Positions 16,013 to 24,037 of a stretch of 35,000 nucleotides of DNA are shown here, piece after piece; position 1 is the stretch's first letter, and the number at the start of each line of letters is the position of its first letter. Source of the DNA: Strigamia acuminata (lineage: Eukaryota > Arthropoda > Chilopoda > Geophilomorpha > Linotaeniidae). The translations under genes and the position numbers were made by a program. The stretch lies in NCBI GenBank assembly GCA_949358305.1, contig CASHSZ010000114.1, positions 1 to 35,000 of the forward strand. Direction: 5' to 3'. The notes beneath the pieces were generated by a model, which did no database searches, was not told where the DNA came from, and saw only the letters and a program-made list of their open reading frames with translations.

Positions 16013-17020
16013 ATGGATAAACAAGCACTCGGATACCTTTCAACAGTGCTCTCGTTTGCTTTCTCCTCATGCAACAATGGATTCGGGAGTGATTATTGTG
16101 GTTTCCAGCACGGTTTATGTACGTACTTTGCTATACGATCATCAAATCTTAGTGGCGGGAATTTCAAACCGCAAATGCCCATTTCTTCTATATTCGTGTT
16201 GACCGACCGCAACATCGAATATCTAGTTTTGGTAGCCGTGACCAGGATAGCCGTTGCATTCTTTCTGTGTTTTCGTCGTGACGTCAGTGCAACGTCCGAT
16301 CGTGCGTTTGGTGCGATCAACGGAATAATTTACGTTCGCGATTCGTCGTCTGCTACAAGTAGTGTCAACGTTCAACGTGACTTCAGCCACAACGAGGACA
16401 GGTACGGCGTCGAATTTGAACAATCGTGTGCAAGCAACGGGATCTTCCGGTCGCCATATTTGGATACACAACGCGCTGCGCTGGGAAGACGATTTGCCCC
16501 TGGATTATTTGCATTTTCTTGTTTTTGGAGTTCTGTGTTTTCATTTTGGGGATTTTTATTGCATGAGGGTATTGTTTTGGGTATTCCATTGGTGTTTTTG
16601 TTGTTTCATTTGCTAGTTTTGGGGAAAATTTTAGTAAAAGTGTTTTCATACCAAATTTTGAAGTGTTTTTTCATTGCATGTTTAGTTCTCCATTATAACC
16701 GCCATAAGCGGGGGAGATTAGATTTATTTCGAGTAGAACTGACTAGTTTCAAGTTGAATGAGCTGTCAGTAGAGTCAAAATTTAATGTTAGGAGTTATTG
16801 GCGTGTTTTGTTGCAAAACGAACCGTCAATTGTTTTCAAAAGAGTTTATTGGCGTGCTTTGTTGCAAAACAAACCGTCAATTATTTTCAAACTGTGCAGG
16901 GTAATTGTGTCACGTTTTATTTACGTACACAAAAACCGCTCAAATTTTTGGTCATCCTCGATTGGCCAAACATTTGATATTCTAAAATTCTCACGTGTCA
17001 CCAAGGACCGTGAAAATTGA
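16013..17020 (+). CDS. Accessory open frame upstream of gag-pol, unknown product (copy 2)
   Basis: A 335-codon frame starting MDKQALGYLS at an ATG inside the 5' LTR, about 117 nt after the predicted start, crossing the LTR end (near residue 67) and primer site (about 73-79), and ending 200 nt before gag-pol. No known family is recognised. Residues about 165-230 are strongly hydrophobic and could form two or three membrane segments around the shared block LHEGIVLGI. A 51-bp direct repeat adds 17 residues in frame (YWRVLLQNEPSI then YWRALLQNKPSI). The counterpart in copy 1 is also open for over 280 codons. Against coding: replacement changes outnumber silent ones about as expected without selection, and T-rich DNA reads as hydrophobic protein in any case. 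It could equally be an RNA packaging or regulatory region. Confidence 0.42.
   Translation: MDKQALGYLSTVLSFAFSSCNNGFGSDYCGFQHGLCTYFAIRSSNLSGGNFKPQMPISSIFVLTDRNIEYLVLVAVTRIAVAFFLCFRRDVSATSDRAFGAINGIIYVRDSSSATSSVNVQRDFSHNEDRYGVEFEQSCASNGIFRSPYLDTQRAALGRRFAPGLFAFSCFWSSVFSFWGFLLHEGIVLGIPLVFLLFHLLVLGKILVKVFSYQILKCFFIACLVLHYNRHKRGRLDLFRVELTSFKLNELSVESKFNVRSYWRVLLQNEPSIVFKRVYWRALLQNKPSIIFKLCRVIVSRFIYVHKNRSNFWSSSIGQTFDILKFSRVTKDREN
16230..16248 (+). other. Primer binding site, tRNA-His-like (copy 2)
   Basis: TGGTAGCCGTGACCAGGAT begins 15 nt after the LTR end. It matches the complement of the animal tRNA-His 3' end (TGGTGCCGTGACCAGGAT) with one extra A after TGGT. The same spacing and tRNA are used by copy 1. 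Confidence 0.7.
16796..16897 (+). repeat. 51-bp direct tandem repeat in the leader
   Basis: Two copies, 16796-16846 and 16847-16897, begin TATTGGCGTG and include TTGTTGCAAAAC and CCGTCAATT. The period is 17 codons, so the accessory frame stays open. Copy 1 shows no second copy. Confidence 0.85.
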
Positions 17021-17144
17021 GTGCTTTTTGGGGGATAAAATAAAAAAGTTTATTCTCTTTAAAGTTAAAACAAAAACCGTGAAAATTGAGAAATTTTTGG
17101 GGGATAAAATTACAAGGTTTATTCTCTTAAAAATTAAAACAAAG
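17007..17144 (+). repeat. 69-bp direct tandem repeat in the leader
   Basis: Two copies starting ACCGTGAAAATTGAG at 17007 and 17076, each with TTTTTGGGGGATAAAAT and TTTATTCTCTT. Copy 1 has one matching block. The repeat lies mostly after the accessory stop and before the acceptor-like site. Confidence 0.85.
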
Positions 17145-17164
17145 TTGAATTGTCATGCCCGTTT

Positions 17165-17193
17165 TTATCTGTTCTTTCCAAATTTCACAGCCG
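17165..17193 (+). promoter_or_regulatory. Candidate 3' splice site just upstream of gag-pol (copy 2)
   Basis: TTATCTGTTCTTTCC followed by AATTTCACAG, with AG at 17189-17190 and CCG after it; the gag ATG is 30 nt downstream. The arrangement is shared with copy 1. Possible donors such as GTACGT near 16120 are weak, so the intron start is open. Confidence 0.5.
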
Positions 17194-17220
17194 AATTTTT
17201 TGTGAGAGAGGACAGAGAGA

Positions 17221-20200
17221 ATGGCGGAACCTACAATGAGAGATCTTCTAACTGAGGATCAAATCGAAGTGCAACAACAACGTTGGGAGTCGCAAGTCAC
17301 TGCAATGAATCATTTGTTGTCTATATCGGAGAAGACAGCAGATCCAGGTGAACTGGAAGCGCTGGTGCAAACGGCGACCCCGAAAGAAACGAGAATAGTC
17401 GGTGCGCTGAATGATCTACAGGAATATTCGGACCACGGCTATTATCTAGAATGCATTGACAAGCTTGAGACTATGCAAGCAAGAGTGGATCTTCTTCGCA
17501 CGAGATACGAAATTTCAAAGCGATCACTTCCAACTTTGGGAGGAAGATTAAATACGTCGACAAGCTCAAACCAGAATACAACCTTGAACGCGACAGCAAC
17601 GTTTAGAAAAAATTCGAAGCTGCCCAAACTGGATTCCGTAAAATTCGACGGAGATATTTTGAAGTACAGAACATTCAAAAGCAACTTCGAGACCTCCGTA
17701 CACAAGGATCCAGACCTGAGTAACATTGAAAAACTCCAGTATTTACAAACTATGTGTACTGGAGAAGCGGCAATTCTCATCTCAACTTTTCCCCTGATCG
17801 AGGAATCCTACGACCTTGCAAGAGAAGAACTCGAAAGACATTTTGGTGATGAGGATGCCCAACAAACTGCGTTAATAAAATCAATTCGAGAATTAAAAGC
17901 TGTTTCAAGTGTATATCCAACTAAAGCGATAAAAACAAATTTGACAAAGATTTCTGCGACTATTAGACTTCTCGAGCAACTAAAAATTCCTATTCAGACT
18001 TCCGGAGCTTTCTTATTGCCCGACATAATTAGCAAGTTTCCAACTTCAATGGCATTAAGATTTTACCAAGTTCACGGAATTCAAAATAAGAACATTGTTA
18101 CGTTGCTCAATTTCTTTGTGAATGAAGTTGCGATGGCCGAACGAACTGAAAACGTCTCGGAAAAATCGAAAAAAGACAAGAATGAAAAATCGGACGTAGA
18201 GAAAACGAAAGTGAAAGGTTCAATGACCACGTGCGCAACTACTCAAGACGCCAAGCAGTCTACTAGTGCAAAAACGAAGAGTGAACCGAAATCTGAAAGC
18301 AAGAATACGCCTTTCAAGACAAACAAGTGCATTTTTTGTGAAGATGAACATTTAAACGGCGCTTGTAAAAAGGATTTCGAAATTAACGCGAAAATCGAAA
18401 TAGTTAAGAAAAACCGACTGTGTTTTAATTGTTTCAGAACTGGGCATAGAGTGGGAGACTGCAAGGTCAAATTTTCTTGTAAACATTGTGGTGGGCGACA
18501 CCATTCCACAATATGCAAAAAATCCGAGGTGAAGAATTCAACGAGCGCTGCGGAGAAGCCGAAGGAGCCACAAGTAACAACACATGTTTCATGCGCAATC
18601 TCGACGACTCTACAACTAATGATCTTCACCGCGGACCTCAAAACAAAATCAGGAGGAACTCACAGCATTCGAGGGATGATTGATCCGGGAAGCCATCGAT
18701 CGTTCATTACAAAAGAATTTGTTGAAAGACTGAAACTTAAAAAGTGCGGCAGTGTTTCTGCCACCACACAACGTTTTAATGATTCGTCTCCAGCAGCTAC
18801 GGACTACGATGTGTTCAATGTCACACTGCAGAGTAAAAATGACACTCAAGATTTGAAACTTTCTATGCTTTCTGTGGAAGATTTGCCACGAGTGCAAGGC
18901 ATTCTGAACTCATCAATGATTGACAAAGTGAAGAAACTAAATCTCGAACTTGCTGAAGACCTACCAGCTAAGACTGCTCAAATTGATGTGCTTTTAGGAG
19001 TCGACGTGTGGTGGAAGGTCGTTAAGGATGGCAAGAAAAAGGTAAACGCCGACCTTGGACTCATTAACACAATTTTTGGATGGGTCTTGGCTGGAGCGGC
19101 TGGAAACACCAATTTGTTTGAGGATGAGGAAGGAATGACAACATGTTGTAATACATGCGACTTAGACATCCAAGAAAAATTGGACAAACTGTGGAACTTG
19201 GAAGCAATCGGAATAAATGCGGGAGAAAAAGAATCCGACTTTATTCGCGATCGATTCGAATCAACTACAAAGCGTCTAGACGATGGACGTTATGAAGTCA
19301 TGCTGCCATTCAATGGTCAGGAAGTCGACTTGGAGTCCAATTGGGAATTGGCCATGAATCAACTGGCCAACACGCTCAAAAGAATAGATGCCAACGAGGA
19401 CTACAAAAAACGCTACGACGAGTCCATGTGGCAGTATATTCACGAAAATCACGCGGAGGAAGTCCCAAAAGAAGAGCGTTTTTTGAAGAAAGGAACCTAC
19501 AATATACCTCACCACCCTGTAATCAAGGAGGATCGAGACACAACGAAATTTCGAGTAGTGTTCAACGCGTCTTCATCCAAGAAGGGGAAACTTTCCCTCA
19601 ATGACTGTTTATTTCCGGGACCTTCCCTTAATCCAGACTTAATACTCGTTATTGTGAGATTCCGTCTCTATTGTATTCCAATAATAGCAGACATTAAGCA
19701 AGCGTTCCTCCAAGTAATGATCAACCCTACTCAAACAAACTTTCTACGTTTTTTGTGGGTCGCTCGTGACTATTTCAAAGAGCCATACTCATGGCAAAAT
19801 TTGTGGAATAATCTAATGGTTCTGCGAATGATTGTCGTGCCATTTGGCGTCATTTCTTCTCCATTCCTCTTGTGTGCGACGATTAGGAAACAAGCGAAAC
19901 AATTTGAAGAAACTCATGCAAAAGAAGTCGACGCACTCGATGATGGAATCTTCATGGATGATTTGACGTCAGGAGGAGATTTTACAGCCGACACAACATC
20001 ACATTGCGAGAAACTGAAAATGATATTAGACGACGGAAAGCTTCCCCTCGTAAAGTGGGCGACCTCAAGCAAGGACGTCTTCAACAATTTGAAAAAAGAA
20101 GGTTTTCATATGCGAGGAGAGGAGTTTTTGGACTTAGGAATTATAAAAATGCTTGGAATATTGTGGAACACGGCAGAAGATGTCATGATGTTTAACATTC

Positions 20201-22461
20201 CGACCATTGAAAAAATTCCGAATACAAAGCGAGAAGTTGTTTCATTAATGGCTTCCATATTCGATCCAATGGGACTCATTGCTCCTGTTGTGCTTCAAAT
20301 GAAACTGCTAGTTCAAGCAATCTGGATTAGGACAAAAAACTGGGATGAAAAGATTCTTGACTCAGAGAAAAAAGAAGTCGAAGAGTGGAGTCAAGACATA
20401 CAAAAATTAAAAGAATTGAAAGTACAACGTTGGCTGCAGACTTATTCCGGTCAAGACATCACTTTAGAAGTTTTCTGTGACGCAAGCACAAAGGCATTTG
20501 GCTGTTCAATTTTTGTCGTCAATCTAGAGGGCAAAAGAACTTTATTGTTGAGTAAATGTCGTATTGCGCCGACGAAAAAAGTGACTCTTCCTCGACTTGA
20601 ATTAACTGCAGCAGTGGTTGGAGTGCGAATGACCAAGTACCTGTTAGAAAACTTTCTTCCCGGTTACCCGGTCACTGAGGTGAAATACTACTCGGACTCC
20701 ACCATAACTCTAGCCTGGATAAATTCGGACAAGAACGTATGGAAGCCATACGTCTCAAACCGTGTTCAAGAAATTGTTTCTTCAACTAAGCCCGAACAGT
20801 GGTCTCATGTACCAACAGAATTTAACCCAGCAGATTTATTAACTCGACCACATAACTCAAAAACATTGATGCAAAATAAACTTTGGTGGTTTGGAGTTGA
20901 TGTCTCGAAACTGGAAAAAAGAGAAATTATACAAGAGGATCTTCCAGAAGAAGAACGAAAAATCGTTGTGATGACAATTCAAGTGACAGAAAGCTTTATT
21001 GGTCGATTCTTCAAACGATTCCGAAATTACAACCGACTTTTGAGAGTTTTCTCATACATTTTGCGATGGAAAAACAAACTTTTGCGCGGTGAGCCTCTCT
21101 CGCCACTCGAGTTAGAGGACAACCAATTGAAGATCCTGCAATTTTCCCAGAAGCTACATTTTTCTGAGGAGATTGATGATGTGAAAAACAAAAGAGAACT
21201 GTCTAAACATTCCACCCTACGCAATTTCGAGCTCTTCATTGACGAGGACGGATTACTTCGACTTCGTAGCCGCTTGAAAAAATCTTTATTGACATTTGAT
21301 GAGGTTTATCCAATTATCTTGCATTATGATAGTTGGATAACAAGACTGTTAATTAAAAAAGTGCATTTGGAGTTGCTTCATGGTGACATAAGCGAAACCT
21401 TGTATCACCTACGCGAACGATTTTGGATTATTAGAGGAAGAAGAACAATTCAGACAGTTATAAGAGAATGTGAAATTTGCAGACGAGGAAAACTTGCACG
21501 CAACAACCCTTCAACGGGTGACCTTCCTGCTGAACGTGTGACGCCAGCGGCGCCATTCCAAAACACAGGAGTGGACCACTTGGGTCCCATTTATGTCGGC
21601 AGCAACAAGAAGGAAAAGAAAAAAGTTTACATCTTGCTTTTCACGTGTATGGTGACCCGTTCCATACATTTAGAAGTTTCAGAGGACCTTTCTGTGCCAA
21701 AGTTTTTGCTTGCAATGAGAAGATTTGGGGCACGCCACGGATACCCCGGGAAGATTTTCTCTGACAACAGTAAGACGTTTGAGCGCGGAAGCCTCGAATT
21801 ACAATCATGGGGGAAACTCATCGGTCATAATGACGTGAAAACATTCCTATCTGAAAAAAGGGTGCTCTGGACATTCATCCCACCGCTTTCTCCATGGATG
21901 GGCGGAGCGTGGGAGCGTCTAGTCCGCTCTGTCAAAGATAAACTTCGAAAGACATTGTTGCGCAGCACCGTAGACTTAGAAACTCTCCAAACTTTGGCTC
22001 TGGAAATTAGTTCAGTGCTAAATTCACGACCCTTAAGTTATGTCCCCGACAGTGTTGATGGTGGTAGAATTTTGGCACCTGAAAACTTTCTAACCGGAGG
22101 TATGCCTAAATACGTAATAAACAAACAATTGAGTGCAATTAAAAAATCCGATTTGAGAAAACTGGACATTAAACGACGCCAATTTATTTGGGAGTTCTGG
22201 AAAATTTGGAAAAAGAGTTACCTCATGCAATTGAGGAATTTTTATGAATCCAAAGGTGATAAGTTCTTCAAAAACCCTAAAGTAGACCAAATAGTGCTTC
22301 TAGAAAAAATGGGTACTAACCCATATTTTTGGCCACTTGCCAGGATAAAAGAAATTTTTCCCGGTGAGGATGGTCAAATCCGTGTGATAAAAGTTGTGCT
22401 ACCCGATGGACGTGAGTTAAAAAGGTCAGTCAAGCATGTGAGAGCCCTAGAACTTGAGTGA
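17221..22461 (+). CDS. gag-pol: BEL/Pao gag-pol polyprotein (copy 2), intact
   Basis: A 1746-codon frame starting at the ATG after a purine-rich GACAGAGAGA and ending TGA. Domains: DUF1759-type Gag region (about 130-292); extra cysteine pair near 370 and zinc knuckles at 401-414 and 420-432; protease with D488 in DPGS; reverse transcriptase with FMDD at 911-914; Pao-type peptidase A17 segment; RNase H with D1087, E1127, D1159; integrase zinc finger H1382, H1387, C1417, C1420 and catalytic D1452, D1515, E1565; DUF5641-type C-terminus (about 1642-1742). The protein is two residues longer than that of copy 1 and nearly 90% alike by eye, with many silent third-base changes between the genes, a sign of past purifying selection. 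The frame is complete with all key residues, so it may be active. Start choice is supported by equal N-termini (MADP/MAEP) in both copies. Confidence 0.97.
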   Translation: MAEPTMRDLLTEDQIEVQQQRWESQVTAMNHLLSISEKTADPGELEALVQTATPKETRIVGALNDLQEYSDHGYYLECIDKLETMQARVDLLRTRYEISKRSLPTLGGRLNTSTSSNQNTTLNATATFRKNSKLPKLDSVKFDGDILKYRTFKSNFETSVHKDPDLSNIEKLQYLQTMCTGEAAILISTFPLIEESYDLAREELERHFGDEDAQQTALIKSIRELKAVSSVYPTKAIKTNLTKISATIRLLEQLKIPIQTSGAFLLPDIISKFPTSMALRFYQVHGIQNKNIVTLLNFFVNEVAMAERTENVSEKSKKDKNEKSDVEKTKVKGSMTTCATTQDAKQSTSAKTKSEPKSESKNTPFKTNKCIFCEDEHLNGACKKDFEINAKIEIVKKNRLCFNCFRTGHRVGDCKVKFSCKHCGGRHHSTICKKSEVKNSTSAAEKPKEPQVTTHVSCAISTTLQLMIFTADLKTKSGGTHSIRGMIDPGSHRSFITKEFVERLKLKKCGSVSATTQRFNDSSPAATDYDVFNVTLQSKNDTQDLKLSMLSVEDLPRVQGILNSSMIDKVKKLNLELAEDLPAKTAQIDVLLGVDVWWKVVKDGKKKVNADLGLINTIFGWVLAGAAGNTNLFEDEEGMTTCCNTCDLDIQEKLDKLWNLEAIGINAGEKESDFIRDRFESTTKRLDDGRYEVMLPFNGQEVDLESNWELAMNQLANTLKRIDANEDYKKRYDESMWQYIHENHAEEVPKEERFLKKGTYNIPHHPVIKEDRDTTKFRVVFNASSSKKGKLSLNDCLFPGPSLNPDLILVIVRFRLYCIPIIADIKQAFLQVMINPTQTNFLRFLWVARDYFKEPYSWQNLWNNLMVLRMIVVPFGVISSPFLLCATIRKQAKQFEETHAKEVDALDDGIFMDDLTSGGDFTADTTSHCEKLKMILDDGKLPLVKWATSSKDVFNNLKKEGFHMRGEEFLDLGIIKMLGILWNTAEDVMMFNIPTIEKIPNTKREVVSLMASIFDPMGLIAPVVLQMKLLVQAIWIRTKNWDEKILDSEKKEVEEWSQDIQKLKELKVQRWLQTYSGQDITLEVFCDASTKAFGCSIFVVNLEGKRTLLLSKCRIAPTKKVTLPRLELTAAVVGVRMTKYLLENFLPGYPVTEVKYYSDSTITLAWINSDKNVWKPYVSNRVQEIVSSTKPEQWSHVPTEFNPADLLTRPHNSKTLMQNKLWWFGVDVSKLEKREIIQEDLPEEERKIVVMTIQVTESFIGRFFKRFRNYNRLLRVFSYILRWKNKLLRGEPLSPLELEDNQLKILQFSQKLHFSEEIDDVKNKRELSKHSTLRNFELFIDEDGLLRLRSRLKKSLLTFDEVYPIILHYDSWITRLLIKKVHLELLHGDISETLYHLRERFWIIRGRRTIQTVIRECEICRRGKLARNNPSTGDLPAERVTPAAPFQNTGVDHLGPIYVGSNKKEKKKVYILLFTCMVTRSIHLEVSEDLSVPKFLLAMRRFGARHGYPGKIFSDNSKTFERGSLELQSWGKLIGHNDVKTFLSEKRVLWTFIPPLSPWMGGAWERLVRSVKDKLRKTLLRSTVDLETLQTLALEISSVLNSRPLSYVPDSVDGGRILAPENFLTGGMPKYVINKQLSAIKKSDLRKLDIKRRQFIWEFWKIWKKSYLMQLRNFYESKGDKFFKNPKVDQIVLLEKMGTNPYFWPLARIKEIFPGEDGQIRVIKVVLPDGRELKRSVKHVRALELE

Positions 22462-22521
22462 TTTTTCTTTTGTGAATTTTTTGTGTGGTTCTCCTTCTCT
22501 GTCCTTTCGCCGGCAATTCGT
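22462..22521 (+). other. Gag-pol to 3' LTR spacer with pyrimidine tract (copy 2)
   Basis: This 60-bp spacer contains GGTTCTCCTTCTCTGTCC (22488-22505) and CGCCGGCAATTCG before the LTR. A purine-rich plus-strand primer would be expected here and is absent. TCTCTGTCCT (22496-22505) is the exact complement of AGGACAGAGA (17209-17218) just before the gag ATG. Confidence 0.7.
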
Positions 22522-24033
22522 TGTTGCAAACAACGTGGAAGTATTTTAGAAATTGCATTTATTACTGTGTTTTATGTCATAATAAATATTCATAGTGTAG
22601 TGGAATTTTTGCCTAATATTTTCATTTGTTGCATTTTTAGGTTTTATCTTATTAAAACATTTTCTAGTGTTTTCAGTATTTTTAGTGTCTTTTGTGTTGA
22701 TATTACATTTTAATTTACTGTTATTTCAAGTGTTTCTGAAGCTTTGTGTCATTTCTCATTGATTTCTTATGCATTTTCATGATTTTCGGCAATTTTAGGT
22801 ACATTCGTCGAAGTGCAGTTCAGTTACGCTACACGCGTGACGTCATTTTTCCATTACTAGTCTCGTTTCGTTAGAACTTCTAACGTTTCGTTCTATACAT
22901 TCCGAGTTGTTAAGAATTCTATTCACAATTGCTTTCTACTAATTATTGTCTGCTCTTTCGACTGGTGTGCTTTATTATTGCCCAAGTGTTTTCGTTTCGT
23001 CAGTGCGAACGTTCGTTGTCGGCCACCGCATGGGCGCGGCCGATAATGTTCGGTTCGTGCGGCTTACGATCTATTTCAAAGTGTTGTGTTGAATAAATAG
23101 TGTGATTTTGTGCAGGAAATAACATTTCCTAATTTTATTTAACATTCCTATGTGGTTTTTATAAACATTCTGTGTATCTAATTTCAAATGTACTGGTTTT
23201 ACCGCCAATATGACGTTCGAGGCCGCCATGTTGGAATTTATCGGTAATTTGTTTTTGTTTCAATTTGTTTGCGATGTATATTGATTGAATTGATTATACT
23301 ATTCCATTACGATGTTTTTTAACCTGAATTCTTATGTTATTTTGTGTTTTAAAGCCATTTTAAATTCAAATCTTACGGTTTCGTCATCATACTTGTTTGT
23401 GATTGGCTATCGCGATCGTCTGCTACACGATCATTGTTTTGTGCTTCGTTTTCATTGTTTTACTTATTGAATCGAATTGTTATGATTAGCTTTTTTATTC
23501 ACTGCATTCTTGCGGTCATTTTGATATATTACAAACTGTAATCCGTGCTAATTTCACAATTTGTCAACTTTGCCTGTATTTCGTTTTCCTCCGTTGCCAT
23601 GACAACGGAGAATTTTGTGTCTGTATTTCGCCGCTAATCGGCTTGGCGCGTGCCATTTTCGGTATTGCGCATGTGCGGCTCCCTTGAGGGCCAATTACAT
23701 TCGTGTATTTTATTCAGTTTTCATCTAACCGTTCATTAAAGAAGTTGTTGAATTTTAGCTCGTGTTTAACTTTATTTCCGCCATCTTTTCCAATGTGTCG
23801 GGAGTAGTTAATCTCTTTTCCCCGCTAGCTTATGGATAAACAAGCACTCGGATACCTTTCAACAGTGCTCTCGTTTGCTTTCTCCTCATGCAACAATGGA
23901 TTCGGGAGTGATTATTGTGGTTTCCAGCACGGTTTATGTACGTACTTTGCTATACGATCATCAAATCTTAGTGGCGGGAATTTCAAACCGCAAATGCCCA
24001 TTTCTTCTATATTCGTGTTGACCGACCGCAACA
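22522..24033 (+). repeat. 3' LTR of BEL/Pao copy 2 (1512 bp)
   Basis: Same length as the 5' LTR, offset 7819, with five substitutions and no indels found. It ends GCAACA at 24033 followed by the right target duplication. The ATTAAA at 23735-23740 is the best candidate signal for ending the element RNA. The start of the accessory frame is repeated here (ATG at 23832) but runs into satellite after the LTR end. Confidence 0.96.
23735..23740 (+). terminator. Candidate poly(A) signal ATTAAA in the 3' LTR
   Basis: ATTAAA is conserved in both copies within the block ATTAAAGAAGTTGTT, 20 nt after the predicted R start. It is chosen over the AATAAA near LTR nt 60, which would leave no room for a promoter in U3, and over the AATAAA near LTR nt 570. 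Confidence 0.4.
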
Positions 24034-24037
24034 GAGA
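24034..24037. repeat. Target site duplication, right copy (gaga)
   Basis: Right half of the 4-bp duplication; the satellite continues in phase with the monomer interrupted at 14702. Confidence 0.88.

Larger units (their letters stand above)
14703..16214 (+). repeat. 5' LTR of BEL/Pao copy 2 (1512 bp)
   Basis: Starts TGTTGC directly after satellite and ends GCAACA at 16214, where the two LTRs stop matching. The order of conserved elements is CRE (15019-15026), hairpin (15187-15238), CCAAT (15593-15597), X-box (15774-15787), NRF1-like (15847-15858), initiator (15895-15900), ATTAAA (15916-15921), downstream element (15924-15928), mini-uORF (15974-15988) and the accessory frame start (16013). 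If A15897 is the start, U3 is 1194 nt, R is short and U5 about 270 nt. At 1.5 kb it is long for a BEL/Pao LTR. Confidence 0.95.
16215..17220 (+). other. Leader of BEL/Pao copy 2, between 5' LTR and gag-pol
   Basis: A 1006-bp leader containing the primer site, most of the accessory frame, a 51-bp and a 69-bp tandem duplication, an acceptor-like splice site and a purine-rich stretch directly before the gag ATG. It is alignable with the copy 1 leader but much more diverged than gag-pol. Confidence 0.8.
14703..24033 (+). mobile_element. BEL/Pao LTR retrotransposon, copy 2, complete
   Basis: A complete 9331-bp element: two 1512-bp LTRs, primer site, leader, one gag-pol frame and a 60-bp spacer before the 3' LTR, with gaga target duplication. 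The LTRs differ at five positions that I found (14819/22638, 15649/23468, 15696/23515, 15772/23591, 16008/23827), or 0.33%, so it is young but older than or comparable with copy 1. No env-like gene exists. It sits in opposite orientation to copy 1 and belongs to the same family but a different subfamily, since LTR and leader are strongly diverged while the polyprotein is similar. Confidence 0.97.

Noticed and set aside
16116-16125. Splice donors (GTACGT in the LTR, GTAAAA near 16635, GTGAGT in the copy 1 leader)
   Set aside because: Each is either weak or not shared by both copies, so no donor was annotated.
22462-22521. Env-like gene downstream of pol
   Set aside because: Only 53-60 bp lie between gag-pol and the 3' LTR in either copy.
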